Assembly: GCA_016217595.1 (NCBI GenBank) | Contig: JACRHS010000022.1 | Span: forward strand, 62,001 to 126,000 | Source of the DNA: Opitutia bacterium | Lineage (GTDB): Bacteria; Verrucomicrobiota; Verrucomicrobiia; Opitutales; Opitutaceae | Length of the DNA: 64,000 bases | Reading direction: 5' to 3' | Shown here: piece by piece, positions 45,268-55,143 of the stretch | Position numbering within the stretch: the first letter of the stretch is position 1 | Layout of the letters: the number at the start of each line of letters is the position of its first letter | Notes under the pieces: model-generated | What the model saw: the letters and a program-made list of their open reading frames with translations, nothing else | Databases searched by the model: none | Told to the model about the DNA's origin: nothing | Translations under genes and position numbers: made by a program

Positions 45268-45540
45268 TCAGGCCTTGGCGGCGGCGGGTTTCTTGGCGGC
45301 CCGCTTTTCGTGGGCGGCCTTCAGCATCAGGTTCGAGATGTGCACGGTGCCTTCGCGCTCGACGATGGCGCCGTTCTGGTGCTCCTGCGATTTCTTCAGG
45401 TGGCGCTTGATCATGGCGACGCCCTCGATGCGGGCGCGCTCCTTGGCCGGCAGCACCTCGAGAATTTTGCCCGACTTGCCCTTGTGGGAGCCGGCGATGA
45501 CGACGACTTCGTCGCCGCGTTTCACGTGGAATTTCTTCAT
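45268..45540 (-). CDS. rplX: 50S ribosomal protein L24
   Basis: 90 residues. The KOW motif is KRGDEVVVIAGSHKGKSGKI near the start; HLKKSQEHQNGAIVEREGTV follows. The C-terminus is Ala/Lys-rich. It is an assembly initiator of the 50S subunit. Two nt after rplN, so tightly coupled. Confidence 0.97.
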   Translation of the reverse strand: MKKFHVKRGDEVVVIAGSHKGKSGKILEVLPAKERARIEGVAMIKRHLKKSQEHQNGAIVEREGTVHISNLMLKAAHEKRAAKKPAAAKA

Positions 45541-45542
45541 GA

Positions 45543-45908
45543 TCAGAGGACCTCCGGAGCGAGCGAAATGATCTTCATGAAATTCATCGCGCGCAGTTCG
45601 CGTGCGACGGGGCCGAAGATGCGGGTGCCCTTGGGATTGCTTTCCGCGTCGATGATGACGATCGCGTTCGAGTCAAACCGCAGATAGCTGCCATCGGGCC
45701 GGCGGATGGGCTTTTTGGTACGAACCACCACAGCTTTGGCGACTTCGCCTTTTTTCACTGTGGCGTCGGTGGTGCTTTCCTTGATATTGACCGTGATGAT
45801 GTCGCCGATGTGCGCGCAGGCCGTGCGTTGGCCTTTGCGAGCGATCATCGACGCTTTACGGGCGCCGGTGTTATCGGCGACTTCGAGAATGGAGCGCAGT
45901 TGAATCAT
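45543..45908 (-). CDS. rplN: 50S ribosomal protein L14
   Basis: 121 residues. [20 protein letters not shown] and the end [20 protein letters not shown] are diagnostic of L14, which lies at the subunit interface. Normal length and position after rpsQ. Confidence 0.98.
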   Translation of the reverse strand: MIQLRSILEVADNTGARKASMIARKGQRTACAHIGDIITVNIKESTTDATVKKGEVAKAVVVRTKKPIRRPDGSYLRFDSNAIVIIDAESNPKGTRIFGPVARELRAMNFMKIISLAPEVL

Positions 45909-45941
45909 GGCGTGCCTCCGAAAATTTGGAGTGGTTAAAGG

Positions 45942-46310
45942 TTAGGCCTGCGGCGCCGGAGCGGGCGCGTGGGCAACAGTGGTCTTGGTGGGCACGCTGG
46001 CCGCGACGTCCGCTTCGCTGATGGCGACGGCGGTGGTGGTCTTGGCGCGTTCGACGATGGACACGACCCGCCAGCGCTTGAGGCGGCTGATCGGACGCGT
46101 CTCCATCAACTCGACGGTGTCGCCGAGCTTGGCGTCGTTTTTCTCGTCATGCACATGCACCACGATTTTGCGGCTGATGACCTTGTGGTAGCGCGGATGC
46201 GGCGTCTTGTACGGGATGGTGACTTTAATCGATTTGTCGCCCATGCGGCTGGTGACAAGACCGATGAGCTTTTTGCGCTGAGCGCGTTGACCGGGAGTGG
46301 CGGTGGACAT
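45942..46310 (-). CDS. rpsQ: 30S ribosomal protein S17 with C-terminal extension
   Basis: 122 residues; the usual length is about 85. The core RKKLIGLVTSRMGDKSIKVT and GDTVELMETRPISRLKRWRV is normal. About 35 extra C-terminal residues are Ala/Thr/Val/Pro-rich. It is one of several extended ribosomal proteins in this cluster. Confidence 0.97.
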   Translation of the reverse strand: MSTATPGQRAQRKKLIGLVTSRMGDKSIKVTIPYKTPHPRYHKVISRKIVVHVHDEKNDAKLGDTVELMETRPISRLKRWRVVSIVERAKTTTAVAISEADVAASVPTKTTVAHAPAPAPQA

Positions 46311-46323
46311 GGCAGGAATGGGT

Positions 46324-46527
46324 TTAGGCGGCGGTCTTCGCGCTCTTCTTCTGGGTTAGAGCGGTCTCCAAGCGCGCGATGTCCTTGCGGTAAACGCGGA
46401 GGAGATGCGGCTTTTCGACCTGGCCGGTGTGTTTGCGCAGGCGGAGTTGAACCAGCAGTTCGCGAGTCTCGCGGAGCTTGGTCTCGATTTCGCCAATGGA
46501 TAGTTCGCGAATTTCTTTGGAAGTCAT
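46324..46527 (-). CDS. rpmC: 50S ribosomal protein L29
   Basis: 67 residues from ATG 46527 ([20 protein letters not shown]); the frame runs on upstream but that part is rplP shadow. [19 protein letters not shown] and [13 protein letters not shown] are the expected helices. It lies beside the nascent-peptide exit tunnel. Start is 22 nt after rplP. Confidence 0.97.
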   Translation of the reverse strand: MTSKEIRELSIGEIETKLRETRELLVQLRLRKHTGQVEKPHLLRVYRKDIARLETALTQKKSAKTAA

Positions 46528-46549
46528 GACGGTGCGTCTCGGTTGGCGG

Positions 46550-46975
46550 TTATTCAGCCGTGCCTTCGCGCATGATGAAGCGGCAGCGGAACGGCAGCTT
46601 GGCGTCGGCGAGGCGGAACGCCTCCTTGGCAATGGTGGCGGGCACGCCGGCGAGCTCGAAGAGAATGACGCCCGGCTTGATTTGGGCGACGTAGTATTCG
46701 ACCGGGCCTTTGCCCTGGCCCATGCGTACCTCGGCGGGTTTCTTGGTGATGGGCTTGTGCGGGAACACGCGGATCCACAGTTTGCCTTTGCGCTTGAGAT
46801 GGCGCGAGATGGTGACGCGAGCCGCTTCGATCTGCTGACCGGTCATGGGACCGCGGGAAAGCGACTGGAGGCCGAATTCCCCGAAGGCGAGCGTATTGCC
46901 GCGCTTGGCATTGCCGGCGCGGGAGCCCTTCTGGGATTTGCGGAATTTGGTGCGGGATGGTGCGAGAGAGGCCAT
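46550..46975 (-). CDS. rplP: 50S ribosomal protein L16
   Basis: 141 residues, beginning [60 protein letters not shown] and [18 protein letters not shown] are L16 hallmarks. It organises the tRNA A-site in the 50S subunit. Confidence 0.98.
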   Translation of the reverse strand: MASLAPSRTKFRKSQKGSRAGNAKRGNTLAFGEFGLQSLSRGPMTGQQIEAARVTISRHLKRKGKLWIRVFPHKPITKKPAEVRMGQGKGPVEYYVAQIKPGVILFELAGVPATIAKEAFRLADAKLPFRCRFIMREGTAE

Positions 46976-47008
46976 GATGGGTGTCTCCTTGGGTTATGGA
47001 GCGGCGCC

Positions 47009-47641
47009 TCAGTTGGCGTCGGCTTCCTTTTTGCAGATCCAGCACTTCACGCCGATCTTGCCGTAAACGGTGAGGGCTTCGGAGAAGCCGTAATCGATAT
47101 TTTCGCGCAGGGTGTGCAACGGCACGCTGCCTTTGCGCTGCCACTCGCGGCGGGCGATTTCCGCGCCACCGAGACGGCCGGAGCATTGGATACGGATGCC
47201 TTGCGCGCCGAGCGTCATGGCCATCTCGACCGCTTTCTTCATCGCGCGGCGGAAAGCCACGCGGCGTTCGAGCTGGAGGGCGATGTTTTCGGCGACGAGC
47301 TGCGCCTCGATCTCCGGCTTCTTCACTTCCTGGATGTCGAGCAGCACTTCCTTGCCGGTCATCTTGGCCAGCTCGGCCTTGATGTTCTCGACCTCGGCGC
47401 CTTTGCGACCGATGACGACACCCGGGCGGGCGGTGTAAATCTTGACGCGGACGCGATTGCCGGCGCGCTCAATGAAGACGCGCGGAACGGCGGCCTGCTT
47501 GAGCTTCGCGAGGAGGTGATTGCGGATCACCTGGTCTTCGGCGAGCAACGCGGGGAAGTCTTTTTTCGAAGCGAACCAGCGCGACTGCCAGTTGCGGCGG
47601 ACGGCGAGACGGAAACCGATAGGATGAGTCTTTTGGCCCAT
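47009..47641 (-). CDS. rpsC: 30S ribosomal protein S3
   Basis: 210 residues. [20 protein letters not shown] starts the protein. The KH domain has [18 protein letters not shown]. The C-terminal domain has [20 protein letters not shown] and [20 protein letters not shown]. It lines the mRNA entry channel. 13 nt after rplV. Confidence 0.98.
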   Translation of the reverse strand: MGQKTHPIGFRLAVRRNWQSRWFASKKDFPALLAEDQVIRNHLLAKLKQAAVPRVFIERAGNRVRVKIYTARPGVVIGRKGAEVENIKAELAKMTGKEVLLDIQEVKKPEIEAQLVAENIALQLERRVAFRRAMKKAVEMAMTLGAQGIRIQCSGRLGGAEIARREWQRKGSVPLHTLRENIDYGFSEALTVYGKIGVKCWICKKEADAN

Positions 47642-47654
47642 GGTGCGAAGGTGA

Positions 47655-47999
47655 TCAGTTGTTGTCGTTGCCGTCGGAGAGCACGATGCAGATGTGCGAC
47701 ATTTTCTTGCGGCGCGGCGCGGCGGAACCGCGGGCAGCGGCCTTGAAACGCTTCAGCACCGGACCCATGTCGATGCGGGCGCTTTTCACGATGAGATTGT
47801 CGGCCGAGAGGTTCGCGTTGTTCTCGGCGTTGGCGATGGCGCTTTTGAGCGTCTTGGCGATCAGGCGGGCCGACTTGCGCGGGATGAGCGCGAGATATTC
47901 GACGGCCTCGGGGGCTTTGCGCCCCTGAATCGTGCAGACCACTTCGCGCATTTTCTTGGGCGACATGCGCGCGTAGCGGGTGATGGCTTGGACTTCCAT
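47655..47999 (-). CDS. rplV: 50S ribosomal protein L22
   Basis: 114 residues. [20 protein letters not shown] at the start and [20 protein letters not shown] at the end bound an L22 fold whose loop lines the exit tunnel. The gap to rpsS is 89 nt and shows no gene. Confidence 0.97.
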   Translation of the reverse strand: MEVQAITRYARMSPKKMREVVCTIQGRKAPEAVEYLALIPRKSARLIAKTLKSAIANAENNANLSADNLIVKSARIDMGPVLKRFKAAARGSAAPRRKKMSHICIVLSDGNDNN

Positions 48000-48088
48000 G
48001 ATATTTTAGATTCCTTTTGTGGAGGCGACAGCAACGCCGCGAGAGGCGGCACCCTGCCCTTTGGATTTCGGTGAGTGGTTGAGAGAGA

Positions 48089-48364
48089 TCAGATTTCCTT
48101 GCGGGTCATGCCGCCGTGAGCCTTGAAGACGCGCGTGGGCGCGAATTCGCCGAGCTTGTGGCCGACCATATTCTCGGTGACGTACACGGAGGTGAAAACC
48201 TTGCCGTTATGGACATTGAAAGTCTGCCCCACGAAGTCGGGGGTGATGGTGGAACGCCGCGACCAGGTCTGGATCGGCTTGCGCGCGCCGGACTTGGCGG
48301 CCTTCTCGATCTTTTCGAGAAGGTGATAATCGACGAAGAAACCTTTTTTGATGGAACGGGCCAT
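48089..48364 (-). CDS. rpsS: 30S ribosomal protein S19
   Basis: 91 residues. [40 protein letters not shown] and [20 protein letters not shown] match S19 of the 30S head. Follows rplB by 18 nt. Confidence 0.98.
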   Translation of the reverse strand: MARSIKKGFFVDYHLLEKIEKAAKSGARKPIQTWSRRSTITPDFVGQTFNVHNGKVFTSVYVTENMVGHKLGEFAPTRVFKAHGGMTRKEI

Positions 48365-48382
48365 GGTGCGAGAGGGGCGAGG

Positions 48383-49252
48383 TTACTTTTTGCCACGCGG
48401 CTTGCGGCCGTTGTGGTGGACGATGATCTGGCTGTTCGTCTGCTTCGAGCGACGACGGGTCGGGAAGCCCTTGGCGAGCTGGCCCCACGGGGAGACGAGC
48501 TGTTGACGGCCGCCACCACCCTTGGATTTGCCCTGACCGCCACCGTTGGGGTGATCGATCGGGTTCATCGCCATACCGCGCACGCGCGGGCGCTTGCCGA
48601 GCCAGCGATTGCGGCCGGCCTTGCCGAGCGAGGCATTGTTATGATCGCCGTTGCCGACTTCGCCGATGGTGGCGCGGCACTTGGCGTTCACGAGGCGAAT
48701 TTCGCCGGAAGGCATCTTCAGCGTGGCCACGCCGTTTTCGATCGCCACGAGTTCGAGCGCAACACCAGCGGAGCGGGCGATGCGGGCGCCGCGACTGGGA
48801 ATCAGCTCCACACAGTGGACACGGGTGGAAGGAGGGATGATCTCCAGCGGGAAATTGTTGCCCGTGAGAAAATCGTTCGTCGTGGCCTTATTGGAGGCGA
48901 CGATGGTGGAGCCGACTTTCAGGCCCTTGGGGGCGATGATGTAGCACTTGTCCCCCGCGGCGTACTCGACGAGCGCGAGATTGGCGCTGCGATTGGGATC
49001 GTATTCGAGCGCGATCACCGTGCCGGTTTGATCCAGACGGTCGAAGCGACGGAAATCGATCTTGCGGTAAAGCCGTTTGTGGCCACCGCCGCGGCGACGC
49101 GAGGTGAGCCGGCCATAGCAATTGCGGCCGCCGGTCTTGTTGAGCGACTCGGTGAGGGAGCGCTCGGGACGCTTGTCGGACAGGCCCTCGTCACGATTGA
49201 GCGAGGTGAAGCGGAGCGCAGCGGTGAGCGGACGGAAGGATTTGAGAGGCAT
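48383..49252 (-). CDS. rplB: 50S ribosomal protein L2
   Basis: 289 residues. GRNCYGRLTSRRRGGGHKRL near 42-61 and the C-terminal VRGMAMNPIDHPNGGGQGKS, holding the conserved His of the peptidyl-transferase neighbourhood, identify L2. Slightly longer than usual (273). Confidence 0.98.
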   Translation of the reverse strand: MPLKSFRPLTAALRFTSLNRDEGLSDKRPERSLTESLNKTGGRNCYGRLTSRRRGGGHKRLYRKIDFRRFDRLDQTGTVIALEYDPNRSANLALVEYAAGDKCYIIAPKGLKVGSTIVASNKATTNDFLTGNNFPLEIIPPSTRVHCVELIPSRGARIARSAGVALELVAIENGVATLKMPSGEIRLVNAKCRATIGEVGNGDHNNASLGKAGRNRWLGKRPRVRGMAMNPIDHPNGGGQGKSKGGGGRQQLVSPWGQLAKGFPTRRRSKQTNSQIIVHHNGRKPRGKK

Positions 49253-49281
49253 GATGGTGTCTCCGGATTGGTTCGAGCGGC

Positions 49282-49563
49282 TTAGACGAGCTCGATCTTG
49301 TCGCCGGACTTCAGCGTCACGACCGCTTTCTTGAAGTCGGAAGTTTGGCTGGGGCGACCCTGGCGGCTTTTCTTGTTTTTGCCGCGCACATTCAGGACGT
49401 TGACGCGAGTGACGGAGACCTTGAAGGTCTTCTCGATGGCTTCGCGGATGGCATGCTTGGTAGCCGCGCGGTTAACCTCGAAGGTGTACTGGCCGAACTC
49501 GGCGGAGAGCTGGTTGGCCTTTTCCGTGAGGCGCGCGCTGTTGAGAACTTTATTGGCGTTCAT
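49282..49563 (-). CDS. rplW: 50S ribosomal protein L23
   Basis: 93 residues. VLNSARLTEKANQLSAEFGQ, VNRAATKHAIREAIEKTFKV and VTRVNVLNVRGKNKKSRQGR match L23, which docks trigger factor and SRP at the exit tunnel. Its ATG overlaps the TAA of rplD by one base (TAATG), so the two are translationally coupled. Confidence 0.97.
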   Translation of the reverse strand: MNANKVLNSARLTEKANQLSAEFGQYTFEVNRAATKHAIREAIEKTFKVSVTRVNVLNVRGKNKKSRQGRPSQTSDFKKAVVTLKSGDKIELV

Positions 49564-50198
49564 TAGTTCTTCCCTCCGTTGACGCGGGCGAGGATCGCTT
49601 CGAGCGCCTTGGCGCTGACGATGATCTTCTTGTACTGGGCGAGATCGAGGGCGTTGAGCTTGGTGGCGTCTTGCAACGACACGCGTTCCAGATTCTGCGC
49701 GGAGCGCACGAGCTCGACGGCAAACGGGGCGTCGACCAGCAGCAGCTTGCCCTTCGGGGCGATGCGCTTGAGGACGGCGCTGATGGCCTTGGTCTTGGCC
49801 GCGGCGTTTTGCCAGGCTTCGATGATTTCGATTTCACCGGCGGTGGCGCGGTCGAAGAGCGCGCGGGAGAGCGCGAGGAGCTTCACCTTGGCGTTGATCT
49901 TCTGCGAATAGTCGCGGGGCTGCGGGCCAAACACGACGCCACCACCGCTCCAGAGCGGCGAGCGGGTCGAGCCGGCGCGAGCGCGGCCGGTGCCCTTTTG
50001 GCGGAACGGCTTCTTGCCGCCGCCGCGGACTTCGCCGCGACGCTTGGTGGAGTGGGTGCCGAGGCGCTGGTTGGCGCGGATGGCATCGACCACTTGCTTG
50101 ACGGCCTGGAGACCCTTCGCGCCTTCGAAGACCGGGATACCCGAGATCTCCTCTTCGCGGGAGGTCGCACCGTCGGGGCTGTAAATTTTGAGCTTCAT
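49563..50198 (-). CDS. rplD: 50S ribosomal protein L4
   Basis: 211 residues. GTHSTKRRGEVRGGGKKPFR followed by QKGTGRARAGSTRSPLWSGG is the L4 core that reaches into the exit tunnel. In E. coli L4 also represses the S10 operon. 21 nt after rplC. Confidence 0.98.
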   Translation of the reverse strand: MKLKIYSPDGATSREEEISGIPVFEGAKGLQAVKQVVDAIRANQRLGTHSTKRRGEVRGGGKKPFRQKGTGRARAGSTRSPLWSGGGVVFGPQPRDYSQKINAKVKLLALSRALFDRATAGEIEIIEAWQNAAAKTKAISAVLKRIAPKGKLLLVDAPFAVELVRSAQNLERVSLQDATKLNALDLAQYKKIIVSAKALEAILARVNGGKN

Positions 50199-50219
50199 GA
50201 CGATTTAATCCTCCGGAGA

Positions 50220-50870
50220 TTAGCTGGCGGTCTTGCGCTGGCCTTTGATGGCCGTGCGCACGATGAGGTCGTCGCCGTTGGCGCCGGGGACCGCACCCTT
50301 GACAAGGATGAGGTTCTTCTCGGCGATCACCTTGACGACGGTGAGATTTTGCACGGTGCGCGAGACGGCGCCCATGTGGCCAGGCATCGCCTGGTTTTTC
50401 CACACGCGGCCAGGAGTCTGGCGCATGCCGATCGCACCGATGCGGCGGTGGAACATCGAACCGTGGGAGGCGGGGCCGCCGGCGACGCGGAAGCGGCGCA
50501 CGACACCCTGGAAGCCTTTGCCCTTGGTGACGCCGATGACATCGACGTACTGGCCTTCTTTGAAAGCCTCGACGGTGACAACGTCACCCGGCTTGAAAGT
50601 GGGGGTCTCGGCGAGCCGCACTTCGCTCAGAACGCGCGGGGCTTGCTCGAGATTCGCCTTCTTGGCGTGGTTGAGCTCGGCCTTGGAGGCGTTTTTAGCC
50701 TTCTTTTGGCTGAAACCGAGCTGGACGGCGTTGTAGCCGTCGGTTTCGACGGTCTTGACCTGGACCACTGTGCAGGGTCCGGCCTCGACCACGGAGACGG
50801 GGACTAGGACGTTTTGGGCGTCATAGACCTGCGTCATGCCGATCTTTTTACCGATAAGAGTAGAGATCAT
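50220..50870 (-). CDS. rplC: 50S ribosomal protein L3
   Basis: 216 residues. MISTLIGKKIGMTQVYDAQN at the start, VIGVTKGKGFQGVVRRFRVA in the middle and GMRQTPGRVWKNQAMPGHMG identify L3. The 122-nt gap to rpsJ is the longest inside the S10 part; read on the minus strand it holds two copies of ACAGTTT 12 nt apart, and could contain an internal promoter or leader. Confidence 0.98.
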   Translation of the reverse strand: MISTLIGKKIGMTQVYDAQNVLVPVSVVEAGPCTVVQVKTVETDGYNAVQLGFSQKKAKNASKAELNHAKKANLEQAPRVLSEVRLAETPTFKPGDVVTVEAFKEGQYVDVIGVTKGKGFQGVVRRFRVAGGPASHGSMFHRRIGAIGMRQTPGRVWKNQAMPGHMGAVSRTVQNLTVVKVIAEKNLILVKGAVPGANGDDLIVRTAIKGQRKTAS

Positions 50871-50992
50871 TGGGCTAAGCGGTAGGAGGAGGTTATCCGT
50901 TTCATTAGGCCTACATTAGGGTTCCGGCGGTGGGCCCGGCGGAGAGCCGCTAAACTGTCGGTGAAACTGTTCTCTTGGCTCTAAAGAGGGAG

Positions 50993-51301
50993 TTAAACGT
51001 TGATGGTGATGTCGACGCCCGAAGGGAGGTTGAGCTTTTTCAGCTCATCCACGGTCTGGGCGGTGGGCTCGATAATATCGATCAACCGCTTGTGAGTGCG
51101 GGATTCGAATTGCTCCATCGATTTTTTGTCGACGTGCGGCGAGCGATTAACGGAAAGCTTTTCGATCCGCGTGGGCAGCGGGATCGGGCCCGAGACGCGG
51201 GCGCCGGAGCGCTTGGCGGTCTCGACGATTTCCAGTGCGGACTGATCGATGACACGATAGTCGAAGCCCTGGAGTTTAATGCGAATGCGTTGACCTTTCA
51301 T
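50993..51301 (-). CDS. rpsJ: 30S ribosomal protein S10
   Basis: 102 residues. [40 protein letters not shown] and [20 protein letters not shown] match S10 (also the antitermination factor NusE). It follows fusA by 18 nt with no tuf gene between. Confidence 0.98.
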   Translation of the reverse strand: MKGQRIRIKLQGFDYRVIDQSALEIVETAKRSGARVSGPIPLPTRIEKLSVNRSPHVDKKSMEQFESRTHKRLIDIIEPTAQTVDELKKLNLPSGVDITINV

Positions 51302-51319
51302 GCGGGCAAAGAACGAGGG

Positions 51320-53497
51320 TTAGGTACGGGCAGGTGCCTTCGTCGAGGACTCGACGATCTTGGTGAGGAGCGAGGCCGGGACCTGCTCGAAGTGGGAAGG
51401 CTCCATCGAGTAGCTGGCGCGACCCTTGGAGAGAGAGCGAATGTCGGTGGCGTAACCGAACATCGTCTCGAGCGGCACGTGGGCCGTGATGATGCAGGCG
51501 CCATCGCGGTTTTCCATGCCTTGGATCTGGCCGCGGCGGCGATTGATGTCGCCCATGATTTCGCCCTGGTATTCCTCGGGCACCGTGACCTCCACCTTCA
51601 TGATCGGCTCGAGCATGATCGGCTTGGCCTGGCGCATCGCTTCCTTGAAGCCGAAGATGCCGGCCATCTTGAACGCGAGCTCGGACGAGTCGACTTCGTG
51701 GAAGGAGCCGTCGACGATGCGGGCGATAAAGTCGATTACCGGGTAACCGGCGACCGTACCATTGTTGGCCGCTTCGTTGATACCTTCGATGACGGGCTTG
51801 ATGTATTCCTTCGGAATCGCACCGCCAACGATCTCGTTGACGATCTCGATGCCTTTGCCCTTCACGTTTGGCTCAACCTTGATCACGCAGTGACCGTATT
51901 GACCGCGGCCACCCGACTGACGGATGAATTTGCCCTCGGCCTCGGCCTTGCCGGTGATGGATTCGCGGTACGCGATCTGCGGCTTGCCGGCATCAGCCTC
52001 GACCTTGAACTCACGGAACATGCGGTCGCGGATGATTTCCAGATGCAGCTCGCCCATGCCGGCGATGATGCATTGCCCGGTGTCGGGATCGGTGAACGTG
52101 CGGAAAGTCGGATCTTCGGCCGAGAGACGCGCGAGCGCGTTGCCCATCTTTTCCTGGTCGGCCTTCGACTTCGGCTCGATGGACATCGAGATGACGGGCT
52201 CGGGGAATGACGGCGGCTCCAGACGGATATCGATATCCTCGTCGCACAGTGTATCGCCAGTAATGACGTCTTTGACGCCAATCACGGCGCAGATGTCGCC
52301 AGCGTAAGCGGTATCGATTTCCTCCTTGTCCATGGCGCGCATGAGCAAGAGACGGGAAACGCGTTCGCTGCGGCGAGTGCGGGGATTGTAGAGTGACTGG
52401 CCCTTCTTGAGCTGGCCTTGATAAACGCGGACGAACACCAGACGGCCGACGTAGGGATCGCTCCAAAGTTTGAATGCCAGACCCACGGTCTTGCCGCTGT
52501 CATCGGCCTTCGCGATCACTTCCGCCGCCTCGCTGTCCTGACCGCGAGTCTGCCCGATATCGAGCGGGTTCGGCAGGTAGTTGACGACGCAGTCGAGCAA
52601 ACGCTGCACGCCCTTTTTCTTGAATGCGGAGCCGGGGATCACACCGGTGAACTTGAGCGCCACGGTGGCCTTGCGGATGCCGACCATGAGCTCCTGTACT
52701 GTGATTTCCTGGCCACCGAGATACTTCTCGGCGATGACGTCGTCGCTATCGGCGACCGCTTCAATCAGCGCATCACGATAACGTTTCGCGTCGGCGGCCA
52801 TGTTGGCCGGAATCTCTTCAATGCGCGGATGCAGACCGAGCGGATCTTCGGCTTTGTCTTCGAAGATATAGGCCTTCATCTGCACGAGATCGACGAGGCC
52901 GCTGAAATTTTCTTCGGCACCAATCGGCAGGTACAGCGGGTGCGCATTCGCGTTGAGCTTTTTGCGCATCTCCTCGACGCAGGCGAGGAAGTTGGCGCCC
53001 ACGCGATCCATCTTGTTGACGAAAGCGATGCGCGGCACGCGGTACTTGTTGGCCTGGCGCCAGACCGTCTCGGACTGGGGCTGCACGCGACCCACGGCGC
53101 AGAACACGGCAACGCAACCGTCGAGCACGCGGAGCGAGCGCTCCACCTCGGCCGTGAAGTCCACGTGTCCGGGGGTGTCGATGATGTTGATCCGGGTCTT
53201 GATGCCTTGGAACGGTCCCATCGAGGGCACCCAGGCGCAGGAAATGGCGGCGGCGGTGATGGTGATGCCGCGCTCGCGCTCCTGCTCCATCCAGTCGGTG
53301 ACAGTGGTGCCTTCATGCACCTCGCCCATCTTGTGGACGGCGCCGGTGTAGTAGAGGATGCGCTCGGAGCAAGTGGTCTTGCCGGCGTCAATGTGGGCCG
53401 CGATGCCGATGTTGCGCGTCCACTCCATGGGAGCGGGACGCTTGGCGGCATTAAGTGGGGAAAGCTGCGCTTTCTCGGTGACGATCGAAATGGACAT
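51320..53497 (-). CDS. fusA: translation elongation factor G
   Basis: 725 residues. G-domain motifs: GIAAHIDAGKTTCSERILYY (G1) near 31-50, EQERERGITITAAA (G2), DTPGHVDFTAEVERSLR (G3) and VNKMDR (G4). Domain IV motif SGGRGQYGHCVIKVEP and domain V GDINRRRGQIQGMENR are present. It has a short N-terminal extension of about 22 residues before the usual start. GTPase that moves tRNAs and mRNA after peptide transfer. Confidence 0.98.
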   Translation of the reverse strand: MSISIVTEKAQLSPLNAAKRPAPMEWTRNIGIAAHIDAGKTTCSERILYYTGAVHKMGEVHEGTTVTDWMEQERERGITITAAAISCAWVPSMGPFQGIKTRINIIDTPGHVDFTAEVERSLRVLDGCVAVFCAVGRVQPQSETVWRQANKYRVPRIAFVNKMDRVGANFLACVEEMRKKLNANAHPLYLPIGAEENFSGLVDLVQMKAYIFEDKAEDPLGLHPRIEEIPANMAADAKRYRDALIEAVADSDDVIAEKYLGGQEITVQELMVGIRKATVALKFTGVIPGSAFKKKGVQRLLDCVVNYLPNPLDIGQTRGQDSEAAEVIAKADDSGKTVGLAFKLWSDPYVGRLVFVRVYQGQLKKGQSLYNPRTRRSERVSRLLLMRAMDKEEIDTAYAGDICAVIGVKDVITGDTLCDEDIDIRLEPPSFPEPVISMSIEPKSKADQEKMGNALARLSAEDPTFRTFTDPDTGQCIIAGMGELHLEIIRDRMFREFKVEADAGKPQIAYRESITGKAEAEGKFIRQSGGRGQYGHCVIKVEPNVKGKGIEIVNEIVGGAIPKEYIKPVIEGINEAANNGTVAGYPVIDFIARIVDGSFHEVDSSELAFKMAGIFGFKEAMRQAKPIMLEPIMKVEVTVPEEYQGEIMGDINRRRGQIQGMENRDGACIITAHVPLETMFGYATDIRSLSKGRASYSMEPSHFEQVPASLLTKIVESSTKAPART

Positions 53498-53535
53498 TAG
53501 TCAGCTATGGCGGTCAGGTCTCGACGCTGGTTAGC

Positions 53536-54009
53536 TTACCAGCGGAGGTGGGCAAAGGCGCGATTGGCCTGAGCCATCTTATGGGTGTCTTCCTTCTTTT
53601 TGACGACAGTACCCGTGTTGTTGTAGGCATCGACCAGCTCGGCCGCGAGGGCCTCTTGCATCGGCACGCCCTTGCGGGTGCCGGCAGCGTCGACGATCCA
53701 GCGGAGCGCGAGGCTCTCCTGGCGTTCGTAGGAAATTTCCACCGGCACTTGATAAGTGGCGCCACCGACGCGGCGGCTCTTCACTTCCAAGCGGGGGCGC
53801 GCATTCTCCAGCGCACCGATCAGGAGATCGACCGGATCACCCTTTTGGAGCTTCTCGCTCACCTTCTCAAACGCACCGTAGACGATGCGTTGGGCGAGGC
53901 TCTTCTTGCCGCACTTCATGATGACACTGATGAGGTGCGCAACAAGCGGGCTGTTGTAGCGGATGTCCGGAGTGGCAACCCGCTTTTCTGCTCTGTGACG
54001 GCGTGACAT
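53536..54009 (-). CDS. rpsG: 30S ribosomal protein S7
   Basis: 157 residues. [60 protein letters not shown] and the C-terminal [10 protein letters not shown] match S7, the primary binder of the 16S 3' domain. 38 nt from fusA. Confidence 0.98.
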   Translation of the reverse strand: MSRRHRAEKRVATPDIRYNSPLVAHLISVIMKCGKKSLAQRIVYGAFEKVSEKLQKGDPVDLLIGALENARPRLEVKSRRVGGATYQVPVEISYERQESLALRWIVDAAGTRKGVPMQEALAAELVDAYNNTGTVVKKKEDTHKMAQANRAFAHLRW

Positions 54010-54034
54010 GGTCTGGCTTCTCCTCGCTTATAAA

Positions 54035-54415
54035 TTATTTCTTATCCTTCGGACGTTTGACACCGTACTTGGAGCGGCTGCGGCGCCGCTTCTCCACGCC
54101 GGTCGCGTCGAGGGTACCACGCACAATGTGGTAGCGGACACCGGGCAAGTCCTTCACGCGGCCACCGCGCACGAGCACGATGGAGTGCTCTTGCAGGTTG
54201 TGGCCCTCGTCCGGGATGTAGGAGATGACTTCATTGCCGTTTGTGAGGCGCACCTTGGCCACCTTGCGGATAGCGGAGTTGGGCTTCTTGGGCGTGCGGG
54301 TCATCACCTGCACGCAGACACCACGGCGGAACGGGTTGCCCGCCAGCGCCGGCGACTTGGACTTCGCACGGATCTTGCGACGTCCTTTGCGCACGAGTTG
54401 ATTGATAGTCGGCAT
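54035..54415 (-). CDS. rpsL: 30S ribosomal protein S12
   Basis: 126 residues. [40 protein letters not shown] (the decoding loop where streptomycin-resistance substitutions occur in other species; Lys-Pro-Asn is intact) and [20 protein letters not shown] identify it. First gene of the super-cluster. Confidence 0.98.
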   Translation of the reverse strand: MPTINQLVRKGRRKIRAKSKSPALAGNPFRRGVCVQVMTRTPKKPNSAIRKVAKVRLTNGNEVISYIPDEGHNLQEHSIVLVRGGRVKDLPGVRYHIVRGTLDATGVEKRRRSRSKYGVKRPKDKK

Positions 54416-54454
54416 AACGAAATCAGAAGGCTGAAAATTTGGGAAAAGAGGCGC

Positions 54455-54482
54455 ACGCTACCAGTCACCTTCGGCTCGGCAA
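54455..54482 (-). promoter_or_regulatory. candidate promoter of the ribosomal protein super-cluster
   Basis: Read on the minus strand, TTGCCG and TAGCGT are separated by 16 nt. The -35 box is a good match and the -10 box keeps the TA and final T. Transcription would begin near 54448, about 33 nt before the rpsL start. The rest of the gap up to 54825 (about 340 nt) shows no gene; open frames there are shadow-like. Confidence 0.45.
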
Positions 54483-54825
54483 GAACTTTTTGGTGAAAAG
54501 TGCTCGGAAGACGAAACCAGAGGGGGGAGACCCGCCGGTTCGCTGGCAGAAAAATGTTCTCCAGCCGGAGCCGGAAACGCGCGATATTGAGAGGAAAAGA
54601 GCGGGGAGCGTCGCGCGTGTCCGACACCTGCGCAAGCCGAAACTGCCCGCTATTTCCGGAGCATGTCGAAATGCGAAGATTTTTGCTCCACGCCACGTCC
54701 GCGTGCACAAAAATACGCCAAAACGGCGTCCGCGCACGCATCTCGTCAACTCGCCCCTTGCCACTGAACAGGCACCGCGTTGTGCTCTGCTACACGTGCG
54801 ACCGTCGGCCGCACGCCTGCTCGAT

Positions 54826-55116
54826 ATGAATGATCAACGAGAACAACATGGCCGGGATGTCATCAATGCGATCCGCCGCGTGCTGTACCGCGAATGGGAT
54901 CCGCTCGACCTCTGTGACGTCGGCCCGGAAACCCGTTACGATGCCTATATCAGCCCCCTTTACCGGCTGCTCGCCACCGCCCCGACCAAGGAGGCCGTGG
55001 TCCATGAGCTGAAACGCTTGCAGGTGGAGTTGATCGGACCCGATTTCAGCAAGGAGAAACGCCTGCCGTCCATCGCCGACATGCTCCTCGCCATCAATCT
55101 GCGTGTGAACAATTGA
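54826..55116 (+). CDS. small cytosolic protein, DUF1871-like, upstream of two-component system
   Basis: 96 residues from ATG 54826 (MNDQREQHGRD); the frame is open upstream but that part is shadow-like. VINAIRRVLYREWDPLDLCD near 12-31 followed by YDAYISPLYRLLATAPTKEA vaguely recalls small proteins with an IxxVLxxEWDPI motif (DUF1871 type). No function is known to me. It precedes the sensor kinase by 27 nt, so it may be co-transcribed and could modulate it. Confidence 0.7.
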   Translation: MNDQREQHGRDVINAIRRVLYREWDPLDLCDVGPETRYDAYISPLYRLLATAPTKEAVVHELKRLQVELIGPDFSKEKRLPSIADMLLAINLRVNN

Positions 55117-55143
55117 GCGCCGACTGAAACCAGCCCCCGCTGC

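Noticed and set aside
54439..54825. N-terminal extension of the small protein ahead of the sensor kinase
   Set aside because: The first 129 codons are Arg/Pro-rich and overlap the probable rpsL promoter; ATG 54826 gives a compact protein.
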